DNA of 64,000 nucleotides from Aestuariivirga sp037139295 (GTDB lineage: Bacteria; Pseudomonadota; Alphaproteobacteria; Rhizobiales; Aestuariivirgaceae). The translations under genes and the position numbers were made by a program. The number at the start of each line of letters is the position of its first letter. The first letter of the stretch is position 1. The DNA lies in contig NZ_JBAXGR010000001.1 of NCBI RefSeq assembly GCF_037139295.1, positions 62,001-126,000 on the forward strand. The letters run 5' to 3'. This document shows positions 42,719-50,430 of the stretch, in pieces. The notes beneath the pieces are model-generated. The model was not told the origin of the DNA. It made no database searches and saw only the letters and a program-made list of their open reading frames with translations.

Positions 42719-43621
42719 TCAGGCGTGGCCGCCCCAGGTGTAAATGGTTGCGGGCTCGGGTTCCCAGACGCGTGCCGTGTCCGCACCCGGCAAGTGCGCG
42801 ATGGCGCGCCACTCGGTGGCCATGGCCACCCAGTCATCCGTCTCGGCCATCACAGCGTGCTTGCAGGCGATGGGATCACGCACCACCGCAAAACCATCAG
42901 CCGTGCCGACGAGGAAGGTGTAGAAGCCATCAAGGTCCTTGAGGCCGCCCTCGAGGGCTTCCTTGAGGGTGGCGCCGCCACGCAGCTTCCACGTCATGTA
43001 GGCGGCCGCGACCTCCGAGTCGTTCTCGGTCTGGAATTCCATGCCCTCGCGCTTCAGGTTCTCGCGCAGGCGATTGTGGTTCGACAGCGAGCCATTGTGC
43101 ACGAGGCAGAGGTCAGCACCGGTGGCGAAGGGATGCGAGCCCGCGGTTGTCACCGCACTCTCGGTGGCCATGCGGGTGTGGCCGATGATGTGGGTGCCGG
43201 AGGCGGAGGCGAGATCGAAGCGGTCATAGACTTTCTCCGGCAGGCCCGTTTCCTTGAAGATCTCGACCGTGTGGCCGGAACCAACGACGCGCACGCCGGG
43301 CGCATTGGCCTTCAGCCACTTCACCACGTCCTCTTCCTTGCCATCGGTGACGAGGATGCAGTGGGTGCCGATCTGGTGGATCGCGGCTTCGCAGTTGAGC
43401 GCCTCCTCGAGGCCGCCCTCGACATGGCGCCAGTTGAAGGCCTTGTCGTCGTGGGCGAGCGAGAACTTCACCTCGTTGTCCTTCACCGGGTTGCGATACA
43501 CCGCAACCCCGGCGGAATCCGGTCCGCGGGCAGTCATCTCGATCAACATGGGCTTGAACATCGCGCCCAGCTGGGATTGCAGCTTGGGGTTCTTGAGATA
43601 GAGTCCGACAATGCCACACAT
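42719..43621 (-). CDS. glxB: Class II glutamine amidotransferase (GlxB / MgsA)
   Basis: A 300-residue Ntn-type amidotransferase that releases ammonia (or methylamine from gamma-glutamylmethylamide) for the synthase domain. After methionine removal the catalytic cysteine is C2 of MCGIVGLYLK. Other motifs are GHTRMATESAV and CLVHNGSLSNHNRLR. First gene of glxB-C-D-glnT on the minus strand, with AAGGAGAGCGG before the ATG. Confidence 0.92.
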   Translation of the reverse strand: MCGIVGLYLKNPKLQSQLGAMFKPMLIEMTARGPDSAGVAVYRNPVKDNEVKFSLAHDDKAFNWRHVEGGLEEALNCEAAIHQIGTHCILVTDGKEEDVVKWLKANAPGVRVVGSGHTVEIFKETGLPEKVYDRFDLASASGTHIIGHTRMATESAVTTAGSHPFATGADLCLVHNGSLSNHNRLRENLKREGMEFQTENDSEVAAAYMTWKLRGGATLKEALEGGLKDLDGFYTFLVGTADGFAVVRDPIACKHAVMAETDDWVAMATEWRAIAHLPGADTARVWEPEPATIYTWGGHA

Positions 43622-43652
43622 GGCCCGCTCTCCTTCAGCAACGATGCCTCAG

Positions 43653-43681
43653 AGGCTAGCAGGCTTTTGGCGACGCATCAA
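43653..43681 (-). promoter_or_regulatory. Possible promoter of glxB-C-D-glnT
   Basis: On the minus strand TTGATG (43676-43681) and TAGCCT (43653-43658) are 17 bases apart, about 30 bases before the glxB start. A 6-base inverted repeat CATGCG...CGCATG (43701-43725) lies just upstream and could bind a regulator. Confidence 0.35.
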
Positions 43682-43728
43682 CCAAGAGGAAATTTTATTT
43701 CATGCGAGGAATGCACCCCCGCATGTTT

Positions 43729-44724
43729 CTACTGCGGGCCTACCGGGTCAACGATCCCGGCCGGGCAGCCCGGGTCGGTTGGCCTCGCCGCCAGCATCAG
43801 GTCGGACAGGCTTGTTCCCGCTGGGATATCACCCTTGAGGCCGATGCTGAGCTCGGCGATCAGCCGGCGGCCACCATCATCCCGGCAGGCGACCCGCACC
43901 CGGTTGCCGGCACCCGCGCCGAAGGCCTGGTCGAAGGCAGCGCGGATATTCGCCGTGGTCACCGTCCGCCCGATGTTGCGCATGAAGATGTCGGCGACGG
44001 GCGAAGTGTTGATTTCCTTCATGAGCCGGAAGGAATCGCTGAAATAGGCATCGGCACTTCCGGGGTAGCAACTGCCATGCTTGGCCCATTCATGACGGTC
44101 CAGCATGGATCTCGAACTCGGCATCATGGTTTCAAGGTCGGCGCGGGTGGCGAGACTCAGGTCCAGCGGCGGAATGTCCTTCCAGCGGCCGCCTTCGGCA
44201 GCGGCGCGCGCTGCGCCCGGCACGTTGCAGTATTCAATGCTGGAGGGCTGCGGCCACAGCCCGTGGAGCGACAGGTAGTTGGCGTCATAGCGGTTGCCGG
44301 TCTGCCAGCGGCACTCCGGCCGCTTCTGGCTCGCCTCACAGAATGCGGGCTGCCAGCTCAACGCCAGCACGTAAGGCAGATCAGTGGCTTTCGGTTTGGT
44401 CGGCGCCGGTGGGGGTGCGACTTTCGTCGCCGCAGCGGGCACCACCTTGCCGCACTCGGCCGCCACCCAACGCTCCGGCGGGTTGGCATCGGGAATCTCG
44501 ACCCGGTAGTAAGTGGCCTGCTTCTGATTGCGGGCGAGCAGTTGGTAGCTGACGCCGGGACCGGTAATCACCTGGCCGGGGTTGGTGTCCTTGCGGATCG
44601 ACAAAAGCGCCTGGCAGGAACGGCTGGCGAGAAAGCGTCCCTCCATCGGCTCGTCGGCATGCGCGGTGAGGACCGCCGTCAGCAAGGCAAAACCGGCGAC
44701 GGCGAGAGGGGCGGCAAAACGCAA
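43729..44724 (-). CDS. Secreted ribonuclease T2 family protein
   Basis: A 331-residue exported protein with signal peptide MRFAAPLAVAGFALLTAVLT (cleavage after AHA). A region resembling an SH3-like domain (about 40-95) is followed by a proline/alanine linker and the RNase T2 domain. Both catalytic blocks are present: YLSLHGLWPQ and DRHEWAKHGSCY, each with its active-site histidine. Cysteines typical of the fold occur along the domain. It should degrade RNA in the periplasm or outside the cell, perhaps for phosphate or nucleoside supply. It is two bases from the XRE-cupin stop, so the two are probably co-transcribed. Confidence 0.92.
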   Translation of the reverse strand: MRFAAPLAVAGFALLTAVLTAHADEPMEGRFLASRSCQALLSIRKDTNPGQVITGPGVSYQLLARNQKQATYYRVEIPDANPPERWVAAECGKVVPAAATKVAPPPAPTKPKATDLPYVLALSWQPAFCEASQKRPECRWQTGNRYDANYLSLHGLWPQPSSIEYCNVPGAARAAAEGGRWKDIPPLDLSLATRADLETMMPSSRSMLDRHEWAKHGSCYPGSADAYFSDSFRLMKEINTSPVADIFMRNIGRTVTTANIRAAFDQAFGAGAGNRVRVACRDDGGRRLIAELSIGLKGDIPAGTSLSDLMLAARPTDPGCPAGIVDPVGPQ

Positions 44725-44726
44725 GA

Positions 44727-45380
44727 CTAGTCCTCGCGGCGATAGCTGATGACGGAAAGATAGCGGATTGGCAGCTTCCTCAGCTCCTCCGGTCCGTGCG
44801 GTGCCTCGGCATCGAAGAACAGCGCATCGCCCGGGTGCATGTCATATGTCTTCTCGCCGTGGCGGTACACGACATTGCCTTCCAGCATGTAGAGGAATTC
44901 GAGGCCGGCATGCTGGAATGTCGGGAACACGTCCGACTCATGCGTGAGCGTGATGAGGTAGGGCTCCACCATCACAGAGCCATGTGGGCTGTGGCCGAGG
45001 AGTTCATACTGGTGGCCGGCGCGCGTGCCGCGTCGCTCGATGGTCAACCCCTTGCCTGCCTTCACGAAGGTGGCGTCGCGGATTTCCTCGTAGGACTTGA
45101 AGAAGGCCGTTACCGGCACCTGTAGCGCCCTGCCCAGCGACTGCAGCGAGGCGAGCGAGGGCGAGGTGGCGCCATTCTCGATCTTGGACAGCATGCCAGC
45201 GGACATCTCCGCTGCCTTGGCGAGCTCGGCGATGGTGAGGCCCAGCTTTTCACGAAATTCCTTCACTGCCCGGCCGATGGCCTGTTCCAGCAGCTTGCCC
45301 TGCGCCTCGCCATGCCCATGCGGGTTCTGGAAGGGCATGCCGGACCTTTTGGCCGTCTTTCGTGCGTTGCCTTTGTCCAC
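44727..45380 (-). CDS. XRE-family HTH plus cupin transcriptional regulator
   Basis: A 217-residue regulator: an N-terminal XRE HTH (REKLGLTIAELAKAAEMSAG with LSKIENGATSPSL) and a C-terminal cupin sensor (GLEFLYMLEGNVVYRHGEK and MHPGDALFFDAEAPHGPEEL). The group controls small-molecule catabolism, e.g. PuuR for putrescine. The start is the GTG at 45380, with GGGAGG 7 bases upstream; a longer frame to a TTG at 45419 is not needed. It is divergent from cysD and next to RNase T2 and the glx operon, so its target is unclear. Confidence 0.88.
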   Translation of the reverse strand: MDKGNARKTAKRSGMPFQNPHGHGEAQGKLLEQAIGRAVKEFREKLGLTIAELAKAAEMSAGMLSKIENGATSPSLASLQSLGRALQVPVTAFFKSYEEIRDATFVKAGKGLTIERRGTRAGHQYELLGHSPHGSVMVEPYLITLTHESDVFPTFQHAGLEFLYMLEGNVVYRHGEKTYDMHPGDALFFDAEAPHGPEELRKLPIRYLSVISYRRED

Positions 45381-45461
45381 TTCGTTTCCTCCCAGGAAAA
45401 ACTCTATAGCGGACCTCAAGTGACCTCAAGGCCCTGTCCGCGGATCAAAAATCGGGAAGAT

Positions 45462-45601
45462 CCTATCAAACCATGCGATCAGTTCGTCAAATCACAGAAA
45501 ATTTCCTATCCAGGCAATGCCAATTCCGCTAAACGGCACCACAATCGCCTCGTGCAAAGGTAAAAACCTATCATGGACAGTGTTGCCCAGTCTTTCCTAT
45601 C
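45462..45601. promoter_or_regulatory. Four-fold CCTATC motif in the cysD promoter region and 5' end
   Basis: CCTATC occurs at 45462, 45505, 45567 and 45596, always preceded by A/T-rich bases (GATCCTATC, TTTCCTATC, AAACCTATC, TTTCCTATC). The third copy touches the cysD start codon. Four same-strand copies in 140 bases are well above chance. They could be an operator array for cysD-cysNC or the divergent XRE-cupin gene. Confidence 0.45.
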
Positions 45602-46700
45602 GGAAATTGAGCGCTTCCTTTCGTCTGCAGGAATTGACCCCTCCGCCCTCGGCAAGCAGGCCCTCGGCGACCCGAATTTCGTTTTCGACCTCAGGAAGGG
45701 CCGGTCGCCTTCCACCCGGACCATCGAAAAGGTGCGCGGCTGGATCGCCCAGCAGGCAGCCCCCGCCGGGGCGCCGAAGACCATCCACCGTGACGCAGGC
45801 ACGACGCTGACACACCTCGAGCGCCTCGAGGCCGAGTCGATCCACATCATGCGCGAGGTGGCGGCCGAATGCGAAAAGCCGGTGATGCTCTATTCGATCG
45901 GCAAGGATTCCGCCGTGATGCTGCATCTCGCCATCAAGGCCTTCTACCCCTCGAAGCCGCCCTTCCCGCTGATGCATGTCGATACCGGCTGGAAGTTCCG
46001 CGACATGTATGCGCTGCGCGAGGCGACCGCGAAGAAATACGACTGGGAGCTGATCGTTCACAAAAACCCCGAGGGCGTGGCCAAGAACGTCAACCCCTTC
46101 GACCACGGCTCCGCCCTCCACACCCAGATCATGAAGACCGATGGCTTGAAGCAGGCGCTGGACCAGCATGGCTTCGATGCCGCCTTCGGCGGCGCGCGCC
46201 GTGACGAAGAGAAGTCACGCGCCAAGGAACGCATCTTCTCCTTCCGCGACTCACGCCACCGCTGGGACCCGAAGAACCAGCGCCCCGAGTTGTGGGACCT
46301 CTACAACGCGCGCAAGAACAAGGGCGAATCGATCCGCGTCTTCCCGCTGTCGAACTGGACCGAACTCGACATCTGGCAATACATCCACCACGAAAACATC
46401 GACATCGTGCCGCTCTACTTCGCCGCCGAGCGGCCCGTGGTGTGGCGCGACGGCCAGATGATCATGGTGGACGACGAGCGCATGCGGCTGAACCCCGGCG
46501 AGACGCCGGAGATGCGCAAGGTGCGCTTCCGCACGCTCGGTTGCTATCCGCTCACCGGCGCCATCGACTCCACCGCGACGAACCTTCTCGACATCGTGGA
46601 AGAGATGCTGGTCGCCACCTCCTCCGAGCGCCAGGGCCGGGTCATCGACAAGGATGCCTCTGCCTCCATGGAAAAGAAGAAGCAGGAAGGATATTTCTGA
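45573..46700 (+). CDS. cysD: Sulfate adenylyltransferase subunit 2 with an N-terminal HTH-like extension
   Basis: The small, PP-loop subunit of ATP sulfurylase; it makes APS from sulfate and ATP with CysN. Residues about 79-375 are a full normal CysD, with SIGKDSAVMLHLA (108-120) and GGARRDEEKSRAKER. Residues 1-60 are an extra module (EIERFLSSAGIDPSALGKQA then DPNFVFDLRKGRSPSTRT) that looks like a small lambda-repressor-type HTH seen as stand-alone proteins in alphaproteobacteria. Between GTG codon 54 and the CysD core there is no ATG, GTG or TTG in frame, so the extension is probably translated. It overlaps cysNC by one base (TGATG). Confidence 0.93.
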   Translation: MDSVAQSFLSEIERFLSSAGIDPSALGKQALGDPNFVFDLRKGRSPSTRTIEKVRGWIAQQAAPAGAPKTIHRDAGTTLTHLERLEAESIHIMREVAAECEKPVMLYSIGKDSAVMLHLAIKAFYPSKPPFPLMHVDTGWKFRDMYALREATAKKYDWELIVHKNPEGVAKNVNPFDHGSALHTQIMKTDGLKQALDQHGFDAAFGGARRDEEKSRAKERIFSFRDSRHRWDPKNQRPELWDLYNARKNKGESIRVFPLSNWTELDIWQYIHHENIDIVPLYFAAERPVVWRDGQMIMVDDERMRLNPGETPEMRKVRFRTLGCYPLTGAIDSTATNLLDIVEEMLVATSSERQGRVIDKDASASMEKKKQEGYF

Positions 46701-48604
46701 TGACGCGCTTCATCGAATTCACCGGCGGCGACGTCGAGGCCTATCTCCACGCCCAGGAACAGAAGGACCTGCTGCGCTTCATCACCTGCGGCTCGGTTGA
46801 CGACGGCAAGTCCACGCTCATCGGGCGCCTGCTCTATGAAGCCAAGATGCTGTTCGAGGACCAGTTGACGGCACTCGAAGCCGACTCGAAGAAGATGGGC
46901 ACGCAAGGCGGCAACCTCGACTTTGCGCTGCTGGTTGACGGTCTCGCAGCGGAGCGCGAACAGGGCATCACCATCGACGTGGCCTACCGCGCCTTCACCA
47001 CCGACAAGCGCAAGTTCATCGTCGCCGACACGCCAGGCCATGAGCAGTACACGCGCAACATGGCGACGGGTGCGTCGACCGCTGACCTCGCCATCATCCT
47101 GATGGACGCGCGCAAGGGCGTGTTGACGCAGACACGGCGCCACACCTTCATCTGCACGCTCCTGGGCATCAGACATCTGGTCGTCGCGGTCAACAAGATG
47201 GACCTGATGGACTTCGACCAGACCGTGTTCAAGCGCATCGAGGAGGATTACCGTGCCTTCGCCAAGTCGATCGGTGCGGACGAGATCACGGTGATCCCGG
47301 TCTCGGCCCTCATGGGCGACAACATGATCACGCGCTCCACCAACATGCCGTGGTACCACGGGCCTACGCTGATGGCGCACCTCGAAACCGTGCCGGTAGG
47401 CGATGACCTTGCGGAGAAGCCGTTCCGCATGCCGGTGCAGTGGGTGAACCGCCCGAACCAGAATTTCCGCGGCTTTTCCGGCACCATCGTGTCCGGTACG
47501 GTGAAGCCGGGCGATGCCATCAAGGCGCTGCCTTCAGGCCGCACGTCGAGTGTCGAGCGCGTTGTCACCTATGACGGCGACCTCGACGAAGGTGTCGCGG
47601 GCCAGTCGCTGACCATCACCTTGAAGGACGAGATCGACATCAGCCGCGGCGACGTCATCTGCACGGCCAATGATCCTGTCGAAGTCTCCGACCAGTTCGA
47701 GGTCGAGATCCTGTGGATGAGCGACGAGCCGATGCTGCCGGGACGTCCCTATCTCTTCAAGTCCTCCACCAAGACGGTACCGGGCACGCTGGAGCAGGTG
47801 AAATACAAGGTCAACGTCAACACCATGGAGCACGTGGCGGCGAAGACGCTGGCGCTTAACGAGATTGGCATCTGCAATCTCGAGCTCGACAGCCAGATCG
47901 CCTATACGCCCTATGCCGAGAACCGTAATCTTGGTTCCTTCATCATCATCGACCGCTTTTCCAACAACACGGTGGGTATGGGCCTCATCCGCTTCGCGCT
48001 CCGGCGTGCGGCGAACATCCACTGGCAGGCGGTGGATGTGCACAAGGCGGCACGCGCGGCGATTGCCGGGCAGAAGCCTGCAGTCCTCTGGTTCACCGGC
48101 CTTTCGGGTGCGGGCAAATCGACCATCGCCAACTTGGTCGAGAAGCAGCTCCATGCTGCGGGCCACATGACCTACCTCTTGGACGGCGACAACGTGCGCC
48201 ATGGCCTCAACCGCGACCTCGGCTTCTCCGATGCCGATCGCGTGGAGAACATTCGCCGCGTGGGCGAGGTGTCGAAGCTGATGGTGGATGCGGGCCTGAT
48301 CGTGCTCGTGTCCTTCATCTCGCCCTTCCGCTCCGAGCGCCTGATGGCGCGCGAGCTGCTGGAGGACGGCGAGTTCATCGAGATCTTCGTCAACACGACG
48401 CTCGCCGAAGCCGAAAAGCGCGACGTGAAGGGCCTCTACGCCAAGGCGCGCCGCGGCGAGATCAAGCACTTCACCGGTATCTCGTCGCCCTACGAAGCAC
48501 CCGAGAGCCCCGAACTCCGCGTCGACACCACGAAGGTGACAGCGGAAGGTGCCGCCGACCTGATCGTGCAATACCTGAAGGACAAGGGGCGGCTGACGAA
48601 ATAA
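46700..48604 (+). CDS. cysNC: Bifunctional sulfate adenylyltransferase subunit 1 / adenylylsulfate kinase
   Basis: A 634-residue fusion. Residues 1-440 are the EF-Tu-like GTPase CysN that powers APS formation: P-loop CGSVDDGKST (30-39), DTPGHEQYTRNMATG, and VNKMDLMD. Residues about 450-634 are the APS kinase CysC with GLSGAGKS (467-474), DGDNVRHGLNRDLGFSDADR and FISPFRSERLMAR. The product PAPS feeds sulfate reduction or sulfotransfer. Fusion of N and C is common in rhizobia. The start shares one base with the cysD stop. Confidence 0.96.
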   Translation: MTRFIEFTGGDVEAYLHAQEQKDLLRFITCGSVDDGKSTLIGRLLYEAKMLFEDQLTALEADSKKMGTQGGNLDFALLVDGLAAEREQGITIDVAYRAFTTDKRKFIVADTPGHEQYTRNMATGASTADLAIILMDARKGVLTQTRRHTFICTLLGIRHLVVAVNKMDLMDFDQTVFKRIEEDYRAFAKSIGADEITVIPVSALMGDNMITRSTNMPWYHGPTLMAHLETVPVGDDLAEKPFRMPVQWVNRPNQNFRGFSGTIVSGTVKPGDAIKALPSGRTSSVERVVTYDGDLDEGVAGQSLTITLKDEIDISRGDVICTANDPVEVSDQFEVEILWMSDEPMLPGRPYLFKSSTKTVPGTLEQVKYKVNVNTMEHVAAKTLALNEIGICNLELDSQIAYTPYAENRNLGSFIIIDRFSNNTVGMGLIRFALRRAANIHWQAVDVHKAARAAIAGQKPAVLWFTGLSGAGKSTIANLVEKQLHAAGHMTYLLDGDNVRHGLNRDLGFSDADRVENIRRVGEVSKLMVDAGLIVLVSFISPFRSERLMARELLEDGEFIEIFVNTTLAEAEKRDVKGLYAKARRGEIKHFTGISSPYEAPESPELRVDTTKVTAEGAADLIVQYLKDKGRLTK

Positions 48605-48625
48605 GAGCCCTCATCACGCAGATGC

Positions 48626-48703
48626 TCATCATGGCCGGGCCTTGCCCGGCCATCCCTTTGGTGGCCGTGCAAAGGGATCGCCGGATCAAGCCCGGCGATG
48701 ATG
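48626..48703. repeat. Palindromic intergenic repeat, family B, copy 3
   Basis: TCATCATGGCCGGGCCTTGC and CCGGCCATCCCTTTGG on the left, GGATCGCCGGATCAAGCCCG and GCGATGATGG on the right. It lies between convergent cysNC and the HPP-CBS gene. Confidence 0.82.
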
Positions 48704-48726
48704 GAGCAAGAAAAGAGGCTCGAGGA

Positions 48727-49818
48727 CTACTTCGCAGCCCCCGTCACGGCGAGCCTCGCCAACGCCACGATCATGTCGGTCTGCGTGACGAGCCCCACGA
48801 GCTTCCCGGTACCTTCGGTGATCAGCACCGCATGGTGGCGGCCGTCGCTCAGCGGAACGACCAGCCGCAGCAGGCTGTCGTCCGGCAGGGCCGTTGCCGC
48901 CTCGCCCATCATTTCGGCAACGGTCTTGAGCGCATGGTCCGCCTCATGCATCTCGACGATGCCGGCGACCCGGCCCAGCTCATCGACGACGGGCAGGATG
49001 CGCAGGTCATGCGCGAGCAGCAGGGCATGCGCATCGCGCCGCGGCGCGTCTGCGCGAACCGACAGCACGTCGCGTGACATGATATCGGCGCAGCGCGGCA
49101 CGTTTGCGGTGCGCTCAAGCGCCGAAAACTCGGCACGTCGGACGATGCGGTTCAGGTCATCGCGTGAAATATCCAGCGCTTCGCCACCCTCCGCCAATGC
49201 CGCGTCGATGTCGGACTCCGTCAGGCCTGTGTGCAGCTGCGGCGGCAGTTCCTTCGTGCCGTGGGTCTCTGCAATCACGGGCTTCGGCCGGTGCGGATAG
49301 GAATGCCGCGAGAGGCGGTGGAACAGGATGCCGGTGATCACCAGCAGCACCGAATTCAGCGCCACCGGCGCAAACGCAAAGCCGAAACTGTAGGAAGCGG
49401 CGGCGGGCCCGCCCAGCACGCCCAGGAGTGATGCGGCACCACCCGGCGGGTGCAGGCAGCGCAGCAACGACATCACCGCAATGGCGGCAGCCACCGCGAT
49501 GGCGGCAGCGATCGCCTTGTCCGGCACCAGATGTGCCACGGCAATGCCGACCAGCGCCGAGAGGGTGTTGCCGCCAATGATCGCCCAGGGCTGGGCGAGC
49601 GGGCTCGCCGGCACCGCGAAAAGCAACACTGCCGAGGCGCCAAGCGGCGCGACCAGCAGCGGCAGGTGCCCCTCATTGCCCACCGCCCAGCCGGAGACCA
49701 GCCCGGCGAGGCCAATGCCGATGAGGGCACCCAGACAGGCAATGCTTCGGTCACGAAACGTGGTACCGGCCATGCGGGGCGTGAGGCCGCGCAGGACGCT
49801 GAGGAAACTGTTCTGCAT
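48727..49818 (-). CDS. HPP family membrane protein with C-terminal CBS pair
   Basis: A 363-residue protein. The N-terminal half (about 1-175) has four or more membrane helices and the HPP family signature SLLRCLHPPGGAASLLGVLG. The C-terminal half holds two CBS domains (MSRDVLSVRADAPRRDAHAL and LVVPLSDGRHHAVLI to LVGLVTQTDMIVAL), which usually bind adenine nucleotides and gate a membrane partner. Some HPP proteins carry nitrite in chloroplasts and cyanobacteria, but the substrate here is unknown. Transcribed leftward right after the HCCA isomerase gene, with only 6 bases between them. Confidence 0.9.
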   Translation of the reverse strand: MQNSFLSVLRGLTPRMAGTTFRDRSIACLGALIGIGLAGLVSGWAVGNEGHLPLLVAPLGASAVLLFAVPASPLAQPWAIIGGNTLSALVGIAVAHLVPDKAIAAAIAVAAAIAVMSLLRCLHPPGGAASLLGVLGGPAAASYSFGFAFAPVALNSVLLVITGILFHRLSRHSYPHRPKPVIAETHGTKELPPQLHTGLTESDIDAALAEGGEALDISRDDLNRIVRRAEFSALERTANVPRCADIMSRDVLSVRADAPRRDAHALLLAHDLRILPVVDELGRVAGIVEMHEADHALKTVAEMMGEAATALPDDSLLRLVVPLSDGRHHAVLITEGTGKLVGLVTQTDMIVALARLAVTGAAK

Positions 49819-49824
49819 GGTGCC

Positions 49825-50430
49825 TCAGGCTAGTGAGATTTTGCCGCGCGCGATATGATTATCCAGCAGGTACAGCCTGTCGTTGCCGAAGTACAGGCGT
49901 GAGCCAGTGTCAACGGTCGGCACGCCGAACACGCCGCGCGCGATGGCTTCGCTGGTATTGGCATCGAGCCGCTGCTTGTAAACATCACTCACCGCCGCGG
50001 CCTTCACGGCGTCTCCATCAAGACCCGACTCATTGCCCCAGCGTGCGAGCTGGTCGAGATCGGTGATGTCCGCCTCCTCGGCCCAATAGCCCTTCAGCAC
50101 GCGGCGCACAAAGGCTTCGGCCTTGCCTTCATCCTCTGCCAGGATGCAGGCGCGCAGCGCGCGGGAGTTGCGCAGCGGATAATGCGGGTGATAGCGCAGT
50201 GGCACGCCGATGAGCTCTGCATGGTCCTGAATGTCCTGCTGGAACCAGGCCACGCGTTGCGGCGAGGCCTCGAGCGGCTTGATGCCGCCGATCTCGTCCA
50301 TGAGGCGCGGCAGGTGCAGCGGCCGCCAGCGCAGGCCGAGCCCGTGCTGTCTCGCAATGTCACCAACGCGAAACGACGCGAGATAGACCCATGGCGAATG
50401 CACGTCGAACCAGAAGGTGAGGCCACTCAT
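49825..50430 (-). CDS. 2-Hydroxychromene-2-carboxylate isomerase family (DsbA/GST-kappa fold)
   Basis: A 201-residue thioredoxin-fold protein. It begins FWFDVHSPWVYLASFRVGDI, where the family active site carries serine or similar instead of the CXXC of DsbA, and ends with GVFGVPTVDTGSRLYFGNDR, the typical cis-proline region. Family members isomerise ring-opened aromatic intermediates with glutathione. The ATG at 50430 overlaps the stop of the acyl-CoA ligase (ATGA), so it belongs to the SDR-ligase operon. The substrate is not known. Confidence 0.87.
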   Translation of the reverse strand: MSGLTFWFDVHSPWVYLASFRVGDIARQHGLGLRWRPLHLPRLMDEIGGIKPLEASPQRVAWFQQDIQDHAELIGVPLRYHPHYPLRNSRALRACILAEDEGKAEAFVRRVLKGYWAEEADITDLDQLARWGNESGLDGDAVKAAAVSDVYKQRLDANTSEAIARGVFGVPTVDTGSRLYFGNDRLYLLDNHIARGKISLA

